Shown here: positions 1-8,685 of the stretch, one piece after another | Layout of the letters: each line of letters opens with the position of its first letter | Position numbering within the stretch: the stretch's first letter is position 1 | Notes under the pieces: generated by a model | Told to the model about the DNA's origin: nothing | The model's database searches: none | Seen by the model: the letters and a program-made list of their open reading frames with translations, nothing else | Source: Planctomycetota bacterium | GTDB lineage: Bacteria; Planctomycetota; Planctomycetia; Planctomycetales; Planctomycetaceae | Assembly: GCA_014584345.1 (NCBI GenBank) | Contig: JACTNB010000013.1 | Location: forward strand, 620,001 to 684,000 | DNA length: 64,000 nt | Direction of reading: 5' to 3' | Position numbers and translations under genes: made by a program

Positions 1-282
1 ATCGGTTTGATGACCATGATCGACAGTGGCAAGCGGGACCATAAAATCCTCGCCGTCGCTATTGACGATCCCGAATACAACTACATCTTCGAGGCCGATG
101 AACTCCCCCCCCACCGGCTCAACCAGTTGCGGCGCTTCTTCCAGGACTACAAGCAACTTGAAGGCAAGTCCGTCGAAGTGAACACGATTCAGCCGGCCAA
201 CACCAGCATTGAAATCATTGAAGATTCCCTGCAAGCTTACAGCTCGCGCCGCCGCAAGGGATTCGGAGCCTATCATCACTGA
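1..282 (+). CDS. ppa: Inorganic pyrophosphatase, C-terminal part (5' truncated by window edge)
   Basis: Soluble class I pyrophosphatase, which hydrolyses PPi to two phosphates in the cytoplasm and so pulls biosynthetic reactions forward. The reading frame is open from base 1, so the N-terminal half lies outside the window and about 93 residues remain. What is visible matches the family's second half: a D..D.KILAV segment carrying metal-binding aspartates and the active-site lysine, then DDP, a DELPP segment, FFQDYK (equivalent to the conserved Tyr-Lys pair) and LEGK. The tail ends in a basic RRRKGFG stretch that I do not know from the E. coli enzyme. The stop codon runs straight into a tandem hairpin. 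Family identity is fairly sure; the 5' end is missing. Confidence 0.85.
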   Translation: MGLMTMIDSGKRDHKILAVAIDDPEYNYIFEADELPPHRLNQLRRFFQDYKQLEGKSVEVNTIQPANTSIEIIEDSLQAYSSRRRKGFGAYHH

Positions 283-313
283 GCCCGAAGGGCTCCTCGG
301 GCCGGAAGGCCCG
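281..313 (+). terminator. Tandem hairpins after the pyrophosphatase gene
   Basis: Two perfect 6-bp stems lie back to back: GAGCCC-GAA-GGGCTC (281-295) and CGGGCC-GGAA-GGCCCG (298-313), followed a few bases later by TTTTAT. They sit between the convergent ends of the pyrophosphatase gene and the YkgJ-like gene. A termination role on the plus strand is inferred from the position and the short T-run. Confidence 0.55.
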
Positions 314-320
314 ACTCGTT

Positions 321-752
321 TTATAGGCCCGTGCGCCGGCAGCGGTCTTCAATTTCCTCGAGCGGAACGAGGTCTCCGGTGCCCGAACCAGGGCAGACCG
401 CGCAGGTCTCCTGCCAGGCCTGTTCATCGGCGACATTCATGCCCCAGAACGGCCAAGTCCGACATTGCACCGGACGGACCGGGTAAATCTGGCAGCGACG
501 TGTCTGGCCATCAAAAAATGTGCAGTCACCGTTCGCGAATTCCGTCAGGGAAATCTTGCCTCGGACGGGACGCGTGTGAAACAGCCGGATTTCTCCGATC
601 GGTTTATCGAGGTACGCTGCGATCTGTTCGATTTCCAAATCGTTGACCCACACGGCACCCGGTGACCCCGTGCAGCAATTGCCACATTGCGAGCACTGAA
701 ATTTCAGCCCGGCATGATACCAGGGACGTTCCGTGGAGGATTCAGGGGTCAT
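321..752 (-). CDS. YkgJ-family cysteine-cluster protein
   Basis: 143-residue protein of the YkgJ/UPF0153 family, whose conserved cysteines are thought to bind zinc or an iron-sulfur cluster; the biochemical role is unknown. The N-terminal CSQCGNCC cluster (C19 to about C25) and the later C-x8-C (QTRRC), RPVQC and CAVC cysteines are all present. No signal peptide or membrane segment is seen, so it is probably cytoplasmic. The ATG start overlaps the end of the adenosyltransferase gene by 11 bp, which suggests translational coupling. It is the last gene of a minus-strand run that begins with the GYF-domain protein. Family call is confident; function is open. Confidence 0.82.
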   Translation of the reverse strand: MTPESSTERPWYHAGLKFQCSQCGNCCTGSPGAVWVNDLEIEQIAAYLDKPIGEIRLFHTRPVRGKISLTEFANGDCTFFDGQTRRCQIYPVRPVQCRTWPFWGMNVADEQAWQETCAVCPGSGTGDLVPLEEIEDRCRRTGL

Positions 753-1323
753 TGACGGGGGGAGCCAGACTCGGTTTCCAGAGAGGAGCCGGTTGATGGG
801 CGTCCTCGTTGATACGGGCCAGTTGAAACAGCAGATCGGAGAGCCGATTCAGGTACACAACAAGCAACGCGGGCACGGTTTCGGTTGCCTGCAGGGCCAG
901 CACCCGCCTTTCGGCACGACGGCAAATGGTTCTGGCCCAATGCAGACTTGCCGGAATCGCTCCACCTCCCGGCAGTATGAAACTTTCCAGGGCGGGAAGC
1001 AAGGGATGCAACTGTTCGAGCCAGTCGTCGAGCCGTTCCACATGCGTTTGCTGTAGTAATCCGGGCCGCGTGGAGCCGTCACTCTCCGCAGGGAAGCACA
1101 GGTCTGCTCCCAGATCGAACAGATCGTTCTGAATTTGACGCAGCCAGGAGGCGTACACTTCGGGCAGACTGTTGGTTAACACCATTCCCAGAACGGCATT
1201 CAATTCATCGACGGTTCCCAGGGCCTCGATGCGCGGGTGAAATTTCAGCACGCGTGTTCCATCACCCAACCCGGTTTGCCCGGCATCACCAGCTTTTGTT
1301 GTAATGGAAGTCAAACGGACCAT
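742..1323 (-). CDS. pduO: PduO-type cob(I)yrinic acid a,c-diamide adenosyltransferase
   Basis: Transfers the 5'-deoxyadenosyl group of ATP to cob(I)alamin, making adenosylcobalamin. The 193-residue length is normal for a PduO-type single-domain enzyme. The N-terminal ATP-binding segment is clear (TKAGDAGQTGLGDG near residues 8-21, then R.EALGTVDELNA), as is the C-terminal arginine-rich RTICRRAERR signature. The ATG at 1323 has GAGGCG just upstream. No cobalamin biosynthesis genes lie nearby, so it more likely serves cofactor salvage or repair than a de novo pathway (inference). It starts 46 bp after the GYF-domain gene and overlaps the YkgJ-like gene, which fits an operon. Confidence 0.9.
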   Translation of the reverse strand: MVRLTSITTKAGDAGQTGLGDGTRVLKFHPRIEALGTVDELNAVLGMVLTNSLPEVYASWLRQIQNDLFDLGADLCFPAESDGSTRPGLLQQTHVERLDDWLEQLHPLLPALESFILPGGGAIPASLHWARTICRRAERRVLALQATETVPALLVVYLNRLSDLLFQLARINEDAHQPAPLWKPSLAPPVNDP

Positions 1324-1369
1324 ATCGCCTCGTGTATCTCTCGGCCCCCCATTCGCTTTCGCGGGAGGA

Positions 1370-2800
1370 TCAGTCGTTGTCGTCGTCGGAATTCTCGCTG
1401 GGGGGAGGCGGGGGAGGCACGGTGGGATCCCCCAGCAGGCGGCCTGCCAGTGTCATGTGCGACTTGAAGCGTTGGTCCAGAGGGCCCGGCTCCTTCGAGG
1501 GCTGTTCAATCAGGGGAGCCAGGCAGTTTCGCGAGGCCCAAAACAGTTGCTGCTTGGCTGGCTTGGCGGCCCCTGCTCCATCCTTCTCGAGTTTTGTTGC
1601 GATCTCCTTGATCTCGGGAACCAGAGGCGTCAACGCGGCGAATTTGCCCATGTCCTGGGCACGCGCCTGCTCGACTAGCGTATAAATCTCGTTCAGACGA
1701 TTATACACCGCCATATCGTTGACCCCACTCACGAGGCCTGGGAGATACATCAATCCGAAGACCAGGGCGATCACCCCCAGCACAATCAGCAGCTTGGGAT
1801 CGAAGGAAGATGCCTCGGGCAGGGAAATTTTGCCGAACAGCCCCCCCAGTCCACTCAGCGGGTTGCTCCCGCCCCGCGATACCTTCTTGAATGTCGGTGC
1901 AGCCTGGGGGCTGGGTTTGCCGAACGCGGGTGGACTGCTTACAGTCTGTGCGCCGCCATACCCCCCAGACGGGCTGCCGTAGCTCGCAGGCTCCCGGGGA
2001 ACCGCAGGGATGACGGCAGCCGCGGCGGCGGGGATCGCTGGCGACTCTTGCTCGTCGGCAGGCGGTTCTGGTGTTTGCACCTTGTCATCGAGCCAAGCGT
2101 TCAACCGGGCCGCGATCTCCAATTTGCGTGCCGCGGCCTTTTCCTCGGGAGACTGCTTTTTCGCCGGTTGTGCCGCCACTGGCTCCGCTTCCGCCAACTT
2201 CGCCCCGGCCGGAGTTGCGGAGTGCTCCGTTACTGGAGGTGTCGTGGGGGCCACTGAAGATGCCGGACGCGGGCGCGTGGACGAGACCCGATTGATCTCG
2301 CCTCCCACGGCCTGAAAGGCAACCGGACCGGCTCCTTTCTTGAACTCCAGAACCTCGTCCAGGTCTTGCATCCGCAACTCGAAATCGCCGTCGTCCGCTG
2401 CTTCCGCGGACTGATGTTCCGGCTCCGAAAACAAGCCTTCAATGTCTCCCGCTCGAATCCAGTCTCCCGTGCGCCCGTGTCGCAATAGCGCGTTGCAACC
2501 AATCTCCTGGTCCACCACCATTTGCACCAGTTGAGCAAACGGAAATGGCCCGATTTCCTGATTCATCACCTGGGCATACCAACCTTCGTGGTGCTTGGCA
2601 TGCTTGCTCGCATACGTGTTTTCGCTGACCAGCTCAAAGTCATCGATCGAGGGCGTTTCGGGTGCGGATTCCTGCCGTAGTCGCGATCCCGATCCGGAAT
2701 CGAAATCGATATCCAGTTCGCTGAGATCGTGTGCGAATTCCAGATCCGAGCCATCGTCCATTGTCGGAGAGAAGTCCATTTTGCTTTTTATGTTAGACAT
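1370..2800 (-). CDS. GYF-domain membrane-anchored protein of unknown function
   Basis: 476 residues from the chosen ATG at 2800, preceded by AGGAC; an in-frame ATG at 2887 would add 29 unconvincing residues. Order of parts: an acidic Asp/Ser-rich N-terminus (1-60), a GYF_2-like domain (about 72-124) with W74-Y75, the GPF turn at 84-86 and a late GDW, then a long Pro/Ala-rich low-complexity linker (about 170-310), one predicted membrane helix (about 336-357) and a C-terminal globular part ending in a polyproline run and acidic tail. GYF domains usually bind proline-rich peptides, so the linker may bind the same kind of domain (inference). Its function is not known; the downstream neighbour is the adenosyltransferase. 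Confidence 0.78.
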   Translation of the reverse strand: MSNIKSKMDFSPTMDDGSDLEFAHDLSELDIDFDSGSGSRLRQESAPETPSIDDFELVSENTYASKHAKHHEGWYAQVMNQEIGPFPFAQLVQMVVDQEIGCNALLRHGRTGDWIRAGDIEGLFSEPEHQSAEAADDGDFELRMQDLDEVLEFKKGAGPVAFQAVGGEINRVSSTRPRPASSVAPTTPPVTEHSATPAGAKLAEAEPVAAQPAKKQSPEEKAAARKLEIAARLNAWLDDKVQTPEPPADEQESPAIPAAAAAVIPAVPREPASYGSPSGGYGGAQTVSSPPAFGKPSPQAAPTFKKVSRGGSNPLSGLGGLFGKISLPEASSFDPKLLIVLGVIALVFGLMYLPGLVSGVNDMAVYNRLNEIYTLVEQARAQDMGKFAALTPLVPEIKEIATKLEKDGAGAAKPAKQQLFWASRNCLAPLIEQPSKEPGPLDQRFKSHMTLAGRLLGDPTVPPPPPPSENSDDDND

Positions 2801-3191
2801 CGGTTGGAGTCCTGTAATGTCTTGGAAATGACCGCCTGTAAGGCGACAGGGCCAGTTTCGGGAGGGAGAGCGTTGCGGGAGGGTCACGGTGCTAAGTCAA
2901 TACTATCGCTTCCGCATTATATACCCGTAGGGGGCCAATTGGACAAAATATTCAAAAGCAAGCAAGGCATTCGGCCTGCTGCCGCACACCTCGTCCGGGG
3001 TGATTCATGGGGCAAGGTACGCATTTCACACGGCGTTTCGCACACTTTACATCTACTTATTAGCTGACCATCAATCGGCCTGTCTGTCAATCGTGATCCG
3101 GAATCCTTCATTCATAATTAAGAAACCAGCCTCGTGGTATCGCCAGGCGGACTGCGGCAGCCGCTGCCAGAATGCGGCAAGACCAGCTTGA
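2801..3191. other. Intergenic region between two minus-strand genes
   Basis: No convincing gene. The region is AT-richer in its middle and holds a minus-strand promoter candidate at 2916-2946. Short open frames here lack family features and good start contexts. Confidence 0.5.
2916..2946 (-). promoter_or_regulatory. Sigma70-like promoter for the GYF-adenosyltransferase-YkgJ run
   Basis: Read on the minus strand, a perfect TATAAT (2916-2921) lies 19 bp downstream of TTGTCC (2941-2946). Transcription would begin near 2909, giving a leader of about 110 nt before the GYF gene. The -10 box is excellent; the -35 and its spacing are weak. Confidence 0.45.
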
Positions 3192-4436
3192 TCAGTGCGG
3201 TTGAACCGGAGATTCATTGGCTGCTGCCTCCCGGACGGCAGCGGTGGCAGGCAGAATCTGTTCCCCTTCCCGACCATTCTGCCAAGCCAGTTGCAGCCGC
3301 GCGCACAGTGGGCTGGAGCGATCGTACAGGTCTAACTCGGAAAAGAACAACAGCGCGAGGGCCGATTGACCCGCCTCCGTGAGGGTTTCCGAATGCAAAT
3401 CGTACCATTCCTCGCAGGGGGGTTGTTCCATCCAGAACTCCGCATGATCCATCAGCGGAATCTGATGCACAACACACACGTCTCGGATAATGTCGGCCAA
3501 TTGGGAGAGCGCGGGGGGAGCGACGGCATTCGCGTGACCGCGAGGCAGCGGCGGCGTCTGAAAGACCGGTTCCGCACCCTGTTCCCGGATCAAGGCTGCC
3601 AGATCGGCCAGACGATCGGCGTAGCGGTGAGGCTGCCGACGGACCAGATCCAGATCCTGCGGTCCCGGCATCACAAAGACGACATCCGCACGGCATTGCA
3701 GCAGCCCTTGCCGGGTAATCTTCTCGATTTCTTCAATCCCTGCCCCCTGGATTCCCGCATTTACGATCAAATCCGGGAATCGCCGCAGTTCCCACCGGAG
3801 TCGATGGCGGAACATCTCCGCGTATCCGGGCGTGCCGTGATAACGCATCCAGGCCGTAGTCTCGTCTCCCACGAACATCCAGACCCGGGGCTGGTGATCG
3901 TGCAACCAGCCCCGAATTCGATTGATCCCCGATGTTCCGCTGATCGGCTTCCGTTCGAAGGTGTCGCCCCGTGCGAACGTGGCCCGCGTGTTCCGGGAGG
4001 CAGGCGGAGTGGTTTGCTCGGTTTCGGGGGAATTCGCCGCGACTTCGGAAGTTTCGGCTCCTGCGGGCGTTCCGAAGTCCGTGAAGACCGAAGTGGGGTC
4101 GGTCGGCAGGGACTGCCGCTGACTTTGTTTTTCGTAGGGGAGGATTTCACATTCCACTTCTGGAAAATCGGCCAACACCGCCGAGCCTGTCGTTTTACCA
4201 CGAATCAGATTCGAGGCGGCTCCCATCATCGCGTCAACATCGGTCGATTTCCGGTCCAGATACTCCGCCGAAGTCCGCACAATCTGCAGGATTTCCGGAT
4301 CCAGCAGAATTTGTTCGTTCAAATGTTCATCATAAACCGACGGTTCCGCTGCCTGATCGCAGCCCACCAGCATCAAACGCCGACGACGCGAATACTGCCC
4401 CAGGCGCTGATGAAAGGGCTGTTGAGAATTACGCAT
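3192..4436 (-). CDS. SGNH/GDSL-like protein with an altered nucleophile position
   Basis: 414 residues; the ATG at 4436 has AGGAG upstream. The first ~180 residues are unrecognised, with a basic start and a Thr/Pro-rich stretch. From about residue 184 the layout is that of an SGNH hydrolase: a hydrophobic strand leading to block I (G190-D191), block II around VNAGIQGAG (225-233), block III at PGPQD (257-261) and a block V-like D346-L-H348. In block I the usual catalytic serine is Glu192 (GDE instead of GDS), and block III has Gln-Asp where Asn-Asp is usual. It may be a non-catalytic SGNH relative or use a different chemistry. No clear signal peptide. Fold call is moderate; activity is uncertain. 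Confidence 0.6.
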   Translation of the reverse strand: MRNSQQPFHQRLGQYSRRRRLMLVGCDQAAEPSVYDEHLNEQILLDPEILQIVRTSAEYLDRKSTDVDAMMGAASNLIRGKTTGSAVLADFPEVECEILPYEKQSQRQSLPTDPTSVFTDFGTPAGAETSEVAANSPETEQTTPPASRNTRATFARGDTFERKPISGTSGINRIRGWLHDHQPRVWMFVGDETTAWMRYHGTPGYAEMFRHRLRWELRRFPDLIVNAGIQGAGIEEIEKITRQGLLQCRADVVFVMPGPQDLDLVRRQPHRYADRLADLAALIREQGAEPVFQTPPLPRGHANAVAPPALSQLADIIRDVCVVHQIPLMDHAEFWMEQPPCEEWYDLHSETLTEAGQSALALLFFSELDLYDRSSPLCARLQLAWQNGREGEQILPATAAVREAAANESPVQPH

Positions 4437-4738
4437 CGGTGACTCCTGGACGCCGTGACTCCACGGCTGAATTGTGATACCCCACGGAAGGTCTTCCGCT
4501 GGAATTAATCATACGCTCCAGACAGCGCCCCGGGCATGCCTACTTGTCCATCACACACAAAAATGGCTGGTCTCGCCACTGCAAACCTGCTTTTTCGGCA
4601 AAGTTCAAGCCAATCGAGCGTGGTCAGGCTCTCGATTCTGCCAATTATAGCGCCTGTCAGTCGTTTTTCCGTACTGAAGCAGTGAAAGGTTCCGCCTGTC
4701 TGCAAGAAGGACATTAATCCGGATTGCTGACCTCGTCG

Positions 4739-4876
<138 letters not shown>

Positions 4877-5172
4877 TTCCAGGCATTTTTCGAGACAACA
4901 TTTACGGCATTGATAACTGTGTCAGAAATGTGGGCTAACGTAGCGCAAACACGACGAATCCGCCCCCCACTCACGGGCCGGTAGCCATGCCGGGGCCCAT
5001 CCATATATCTCTTCGGTCTGAGTACTGTACTCATGTATTGTGAGCCGAGGTCGTGCGAAAGTTGCTGTATTGCGAGGTAACCGAGCATTCAGGTTCGACT
5101 CGCCCCCAGCAGAACTGGCCTGGCTCGGGAGAGCCAGGGGAAAATGACGGGCCGGGAATCCCTGAAAGTCGG

Positions 5173-5200
5173 TTGCCTTTTCTGGGTGATGCGTTACAAT
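5173..5200 (+). promoter_or_regulatory. Sigma70-like promoter for the small basic protein gene
   Basis: TTGCCT (5173-5178), a 16-bp spacer, and TACAAT (5195-5200). The predicted transcript would start near 5207 and run about 63 nt before the ATG at 5270. Confidence 0.55.
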
Positions 5201-5269
5201 GCCCCGCTCGAATGACCGCGTAAATTATCCTCCCGTGGGAGGTTTGTTCGCAGAGAGGACTGGAAAATC

Positions 5270-5371
5270 ATGGCCAAGACACAAAGAAAATTGAAAAAGG
5301 CGAATCACGGCAAACGCCCTGCCAGTGCGAAGGCCCGTCGTGCCAAACGCAAGCATCTCCGTTTTTCCTGA
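5270..5371 (+). CDS. 33-residue highly basic protein
   Basis: Too short to be found by length alone, but the context supports a real gene: a sigma70-like promoter at 5173-5200, GAGAGGA ahead of the ATG, a normal TGA stop and an intrinsic terminator 40 bp later. The product begins MAKTQRKLKKANHGKRP and ends RKHLRFS; 16 of 33 residues are Lys, Arg or His and acidic residues are absent. Such composition is typical of tiny ribosome-associated or RNA-binding proteins, which is only an inference. I do not recognise it as a named ribosomal protein. Confidence 0.68.
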   Translation: MAKTQRKLKKANHGKRPASAKARRAKRKHLRFS

Positions 5372-5410
5372 GCCCCCGTTCAGGAACCCGAGTGCCGAAG
5401 TGATTACGTT

Positions 5411-5436
5411 AAACCCGCTTGCTTGCGAGCGGGTTT
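5411..5436 (+). terminator. Intrinsic terminator after the small basic protein gene
   Basis: Stem AAACCCGCT (5411-5419) pairs with AGCGGGTTT (5428-5436), with a short loop and TTTTATG immediately after. It lies between the 33-residue gene and the histidine phosphatase gene, so the former is probably a monocistronic unit. Confidence 0.75.
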
Positions 5437-5533
5437 TATGCTGCGCGCGAGCTTCCCGGAGACGGAGCCCCCTTTTCCCTTCTCCCCGATTGCCCCGTAA
5501 CGCCATTTGTTGCAAGGACTCACCACGTTTCCC

Positions 5534-6178
5534 ATGTTGAAATCTCCTCCCGCCGATACTACGCTGCTGCTGGTTGTCCGTCACGGTGCCACCGAGGCGA
5601 ATTTGCGCCGCCCCTATATTTTGCAGGGACGTAGCCTGAATGGGGAGTTGAGCGAGGTCGGTCGGGAACAGGTTCGGCTGGCACGCGAATTTTTAGGCAG
5701 TTTTCCCGTGAACCAGGTGTACTCCAGCCCGATGTTGCGGGCCCGGCAAACGGCCGAACTGATTGCGGAACCCCATGGCTTGCCCGTCCAGACCGTTGAG
5801 GACATTATTGAAGTCGATGTCGGGGAATGGGAATCGCTCTCGTGGGATGTCATTGAGCAACGGGATCCCGAATATTACGCACGATTCATGGCTCAACCCG
5901 ACCAGATTCCCTACAAGGGAGGGGAATCGTATCGCGATGTGCGTGATCGCGTGGTACCCGCGTTTCGCTCCCTGGCGGCCCGGCATCCCGGGGAAATGCT
6001 GGTCGTGGTGGCCCACAACGTGGTAAATCGCGCCCTGCTGGCGGAAACCCTGCAACTCGACCTGCGTTATGCCAAGGATCTCAAGCAGAATAATGCTTGC
6101 GTGAATATCCTGCGGTACCGCCAGGACCAACTCGATCTGCTGACAATGAACGGCATCTTCCACTTGGGCGAGGCTTGA
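5534..6178 (+). CDS. Histidine phosphatase family protein (phosphoglycerate mutase-like)
   Basis: 214 residues from the ATG at 5534; a start at 5507 would add nine residues. Branch-1 histidine phosphatases transfer phosphate through a phosphohistidine. The nucleophile motif is RHGATEAN close to the N-terminus, followed by the SSPMLRARQTAE arginine segment, the catalytic acid region EVDVGEWE, and the second histidine in VVAHNVVNRALL near residue 165. It therefore has a full active-site set. The substrate (phosphoglycerate, alpha-ribazole phosphate or another phosphomonoester) cannot be told from the sequence. A CobC role is conceivable since a cobalamin adenosyltransferase lies 4 kb away, but that is weak evidence. 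Confidence 0.88.
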   Translation: MLKSPPADTTLLLVVRHGATEANLRRPYILQGRSLNGELSEVGREQVRLAREFLGSFPVNQVYSSPMLRARQTAELIAEPHGLPVQTVEDIIEVDVGEWESLSWDVIEQRDPEYYARFMAQPDQIPYKGGESYRDVRDRVVPAFRSLAARHPGEMLVVVAHNVVNRALLAETLQLDLRYAKDLKQNNACVNILRYRQDQLDLLTMNGIFHLGEA

Positions 6179-6245
6179 AACAGTCGCGGGGCTTGCCGTC
6201 CGTGGCGGCAGCGGAGCCTTACTATTACAAACAGGATTTTGTGGC

Positions 6246-6848
6246 ATGCGGATCATATCCGGGCGATTCAAGGGGCGGCGTCTCAAGTCGAATCCAGGGA
6301 TGACCACACGACCGATTCTGGATCGCGCCAAGCAGATGTTGTTCGACCGCCTCGAAAATGATCTGCGCGAGGCGCGTGTGCTGGATGTCTTTGCCGGGAC
6401 GGGATCGATGGGCCTGGAAGCTCTGAGCCGAGGAGCCGCCACCTGCGTCTTCATCGAGCAGGATCACCAGGCTTTCGCGTTGCTCCGGGAAAATGTCGCA
6501 CACGTCGGGGCGGAGCAATGCGCGTTCTGCTGGCGGACCGATGCCTTGAACTCATCTTACAAACCGCGCGGTCTGGATGCGTTTCTGCCCTATCGGGTGA
6601 TTTTTCATGATCCCCCCTACCCGATGGCTGTGGCTCAGTTGAAACCGGACACCAGGATGTACAAGGCGCTCGGGCGCCTGGCAAGTCCGGAGATCAGCGA
6701 CGACAACGCCTTGCTGGTGCTCCGCATTCCCGAACGCTTCGAGCCGGTACTCCCCGAACCGTGGCGGCAAGTCGGGACGGAACTCGCCGTGGGCAGCATG
6801 CGCATCCGTTTCTACGAAAAGCGGGGTACGATCACGCCGCCGTCGTGA
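6246..6848 (+). CDS. rsmD: 16S rRNA (guanine(966)-N2)-methyltransferase RsmD
   Basis: 200-residue class I SAM-dependent methyltransferase that modifies G966 of 16S rRNA during 30S assembly. The N-terminus MRIISGRFKGRRL is diagnostic for RsmD. It is followed by TRPILDRAKQMLF, the SAM-binding DVFAGTGSMGLEALSRGA, an acidic motif II (FIEQD) and the catalytic motif IV DPPYP. Length fits the family. It lies 67 bp after the histidine phosphatase gene on the same strand and may be cotranscribed with it. Confidence 0.9.
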   Translation: MRIISGRFKGRRLKSNPGMTTRPILDRAKQMLFDRLENDLREARVLDVFAGTGSMGLEALSRGAATCVFIEQDHQAFALLRENVAHVGAEQCAFCWRTDALNSSYKPRGLDAFLPYRVIFHDPPYPMAVAQLKPDTRMYKALGRLASPEISDDNALLVLRIPERFEPVLPEPWRQVGTELAVGSMRIRFYEKRGTITPPS

Positions 6849-6860
6849 TATCGTCCGTGA

Positions 6861-6889
6861 AACTCGCCGCGCCCGTGAGGCGCGGGCCA
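6861..6889. repeat. Third, diverged copy of the 4.7-kb palindromic repeat
   Basis: Starts AACTCGCCGCGCCCG and ends GCGGGCCA, aligning along its length with the left arm at 4739-4768 with a few substitutions and a one-base gap. It lies just after rsmD in a gap of about 290 bp (6849-7142) that otherwise shows no gene. Confidence 0.45.
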
Positions 6890-7142
6890 CGCTTAAGCCG
6901 CCTGCTTTGCGTTGTAGTCCACTATGGTAGACTTCTCGGCGAGGGTTGCGGGTAAGCCGCTCTTGCAATGCGATTGCTGCGGAAATTCATCACGAAGCCA
7001 CGAAGTTTTCAAGAGGAAATCCGACCGCGCTGTTTGATTATTGGATCCAGCAACAAAACTCGCCACTCATAACTAGAATCAACTACAACAAAGGCGGGGA
7101 ATCAAGGTCACTTGTGTTGCAGAGCCACGTGTGCAACGGGGG

Positions 7143-8633
7143 TCACAGGAGAATGTCGTGCACGGGCTGTTGCGGTTCTACTCCGGTGAGGCGGATATCG
7201 AGTCCTTGAAATTTAACCGAGAACCGTTTGTGATCGATTCCCAGGCAATGCAGGATCGTCGCGTTCAAGTCGTGAATGTGGACCGGTTTTTCGATGACGT
7301 TATAGCTGAAATCGTCGGTTTCGCCATGCACCACGCCGGGCTTGATGCCCCCGCCGGCCATCCAGATGCAGAAGTTGCGGGGATGGTGGTCGCGTCCGTA
7401 ATTTTCGCGGGTCAGTCCCCCCTGGCAATACACGGTACGCCCGAATTCTCCCCCCCAGACCACCAGGGTTTCGTCGAGCAGTCCGGTCCGTTTCAAGTCC
7501 TGAATCAGAGCCCAGGCCGGTTGATCGATATCGCGGCATTGATTCACCAGGTCACCGGCGATATTCCCGTGCTGATCCCAGCCGCGATGAAAGATTTGCA
7601 CGAAACGGACATCCCGTTCCGCCATCCGCCGCGCCAGAAGACAACTTGCGGCGAAGGTGCCGGGTTTGTGCACATCGGGTCCGTAGGACTCCAGAACGGT
7701 TTTTGATTCTCCTGAAATATCGGTCAATTCGGGAACCGAGGCCTGCATCCGATAAGCCATCTCGGCCTGTTCGATGCGGGCCCGCGTTTCCGGGTCTCCC
7801 AGATCGGCAAAGGTCTGTTCGTTCAGGGCGGCGAGGCGATCCAGCATGCTTCGACGTCGGTTGTGATCGATTCCCGCGGGATTGGAAAGAAACAGGACGG
7901 GGTCTCCCTGGGCCCGGAGTGCCACTCCCTGGGTATGCGTTGGTAAAAAGCCCGAACCCCACAGGCGATTGTAAAGGGCCTGGGCATCGCGGCGTCCGGA
8001 CCAGGTGGGGGTCATTACGACAAAGCTGGGCAGGTTGCTGTTTTCCGAGCCCAGGCCGTAACTCAACCAGGCTCCCAGGCTGGCCCGTCCGGGAAGTTGG
8101 CTGCCGGTGCAAATGTAAGTGATGGCGGGATCGTGATTGATGGCCTCCGTATGGACCGTCTTGATGATGGCCAGATCGTCGACCATGCGAGCCGTGTACG
8201 GAAGTAATTCGCTGACCCAGGCGCCACTTTGCCCATGTTGGGCGAACTGAAACTTACTGGGGGCGATCGGCAGCGACGCCTGTCCCGATGTCATCGTGGT
8301 GATCCGCTGATTCCCGTGTACCTCGGGCATCTTGCGAAGATCCTGATTGAACAGGTCGTTCAACTTCGGTTTGTAGTCGAGCGTGTCGATTTGCGAAGGG
8401 GCACCGGCCATGAACAGATAAATGGCCCGTTTCGCCTTGGGGGCGAAGTGCGGCAAGCCGGGCAAACCACCGCTCCGGGCGACTGCCTGTGACGATTCCG
8501 GGGGAAACAGCGTCGCCAGGGCGGCCGTGCCCAGCCCCAGGGCCGATCGCCCGAAAAAGTGCCTTCGGGTCTGCATCAGGCGATACTCCTGGCAGATGGC
8601 AGGTTCACGCGAACGGACAATCGGATGCGACAT
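7143..8633 (-). CDS. DUF1501 domain protein, Tat-exported
   Basis: 496 residues from the ATG at 8633, which has AAGGA upstream; another in-frame ATG is at 8576. A twin-arginine signal is visible (TRRHFFGRSALGLG) and then a hydrophobic stretch, so export by Tat is expected. The rest is a typical DUF1501 protein, a sulfatase/alkaline-phosphatase-like family abundant in planctomycetes: APSQIDTLD near the start, GLGSEN, then WGGEFGRT, the DHHPRNF motif and a C-terminal segment ending with ILHCLGIDHKRF. The family's substrate is unknown. Such genes usually accompany a PSD1 (DUF1553) gene; here the PSD1 gene lies 1.2 kb upstream in the divergent direction. Family call is firm. Confidence 0.9.
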   Translation of the reverse strand: MSHPIVRSREPAICQEYRLMQTRRHFFGRSALGLGTAALATLFPPESSQAVARSGGLPGLPHFAPKAKRAIYLFMAGAPSQIDTLDYKPKLNDLFNQDLRKMPEVHGNQRITTMTSGQASLPIAPSKFQFAQHGQSGAWVSELLPYTARMVDDLAIIKTVHTEAINHDPAITYICTGSQLPGRASLGAWLSYGLGSENSNLPSFVVMTPTWSGRRDAQALYNRLWGSGFLPTHTQGVALRAQGDPVLFLSNPAGIDHNRRRSMLDRLAALNEQTFADLGDPETRARIEQAEMAYRMQASVPELTDISGESKTVLESYGPDVHKPGTFAASCLLARRMAERDVRFVQIFHRGWDQHGNIAGDLVNQCRDIDQPAWALIQDLKRTGLLDETLVVWGGEFGRTVYCQGGLTRENYGRDHHPRNFCIWMAGGGIKPGVVHGETDDFSYNVIEKPVHIHDLNATILHCLGIDHKRFSVKFQGLDIRLTGVEPQQPVHDILL

Positions 8634-8685
8634 GGCCTGGTCCTTCCGGAAGGATCGTCTAGGTACTCGCGGCAATTTCACGAAC

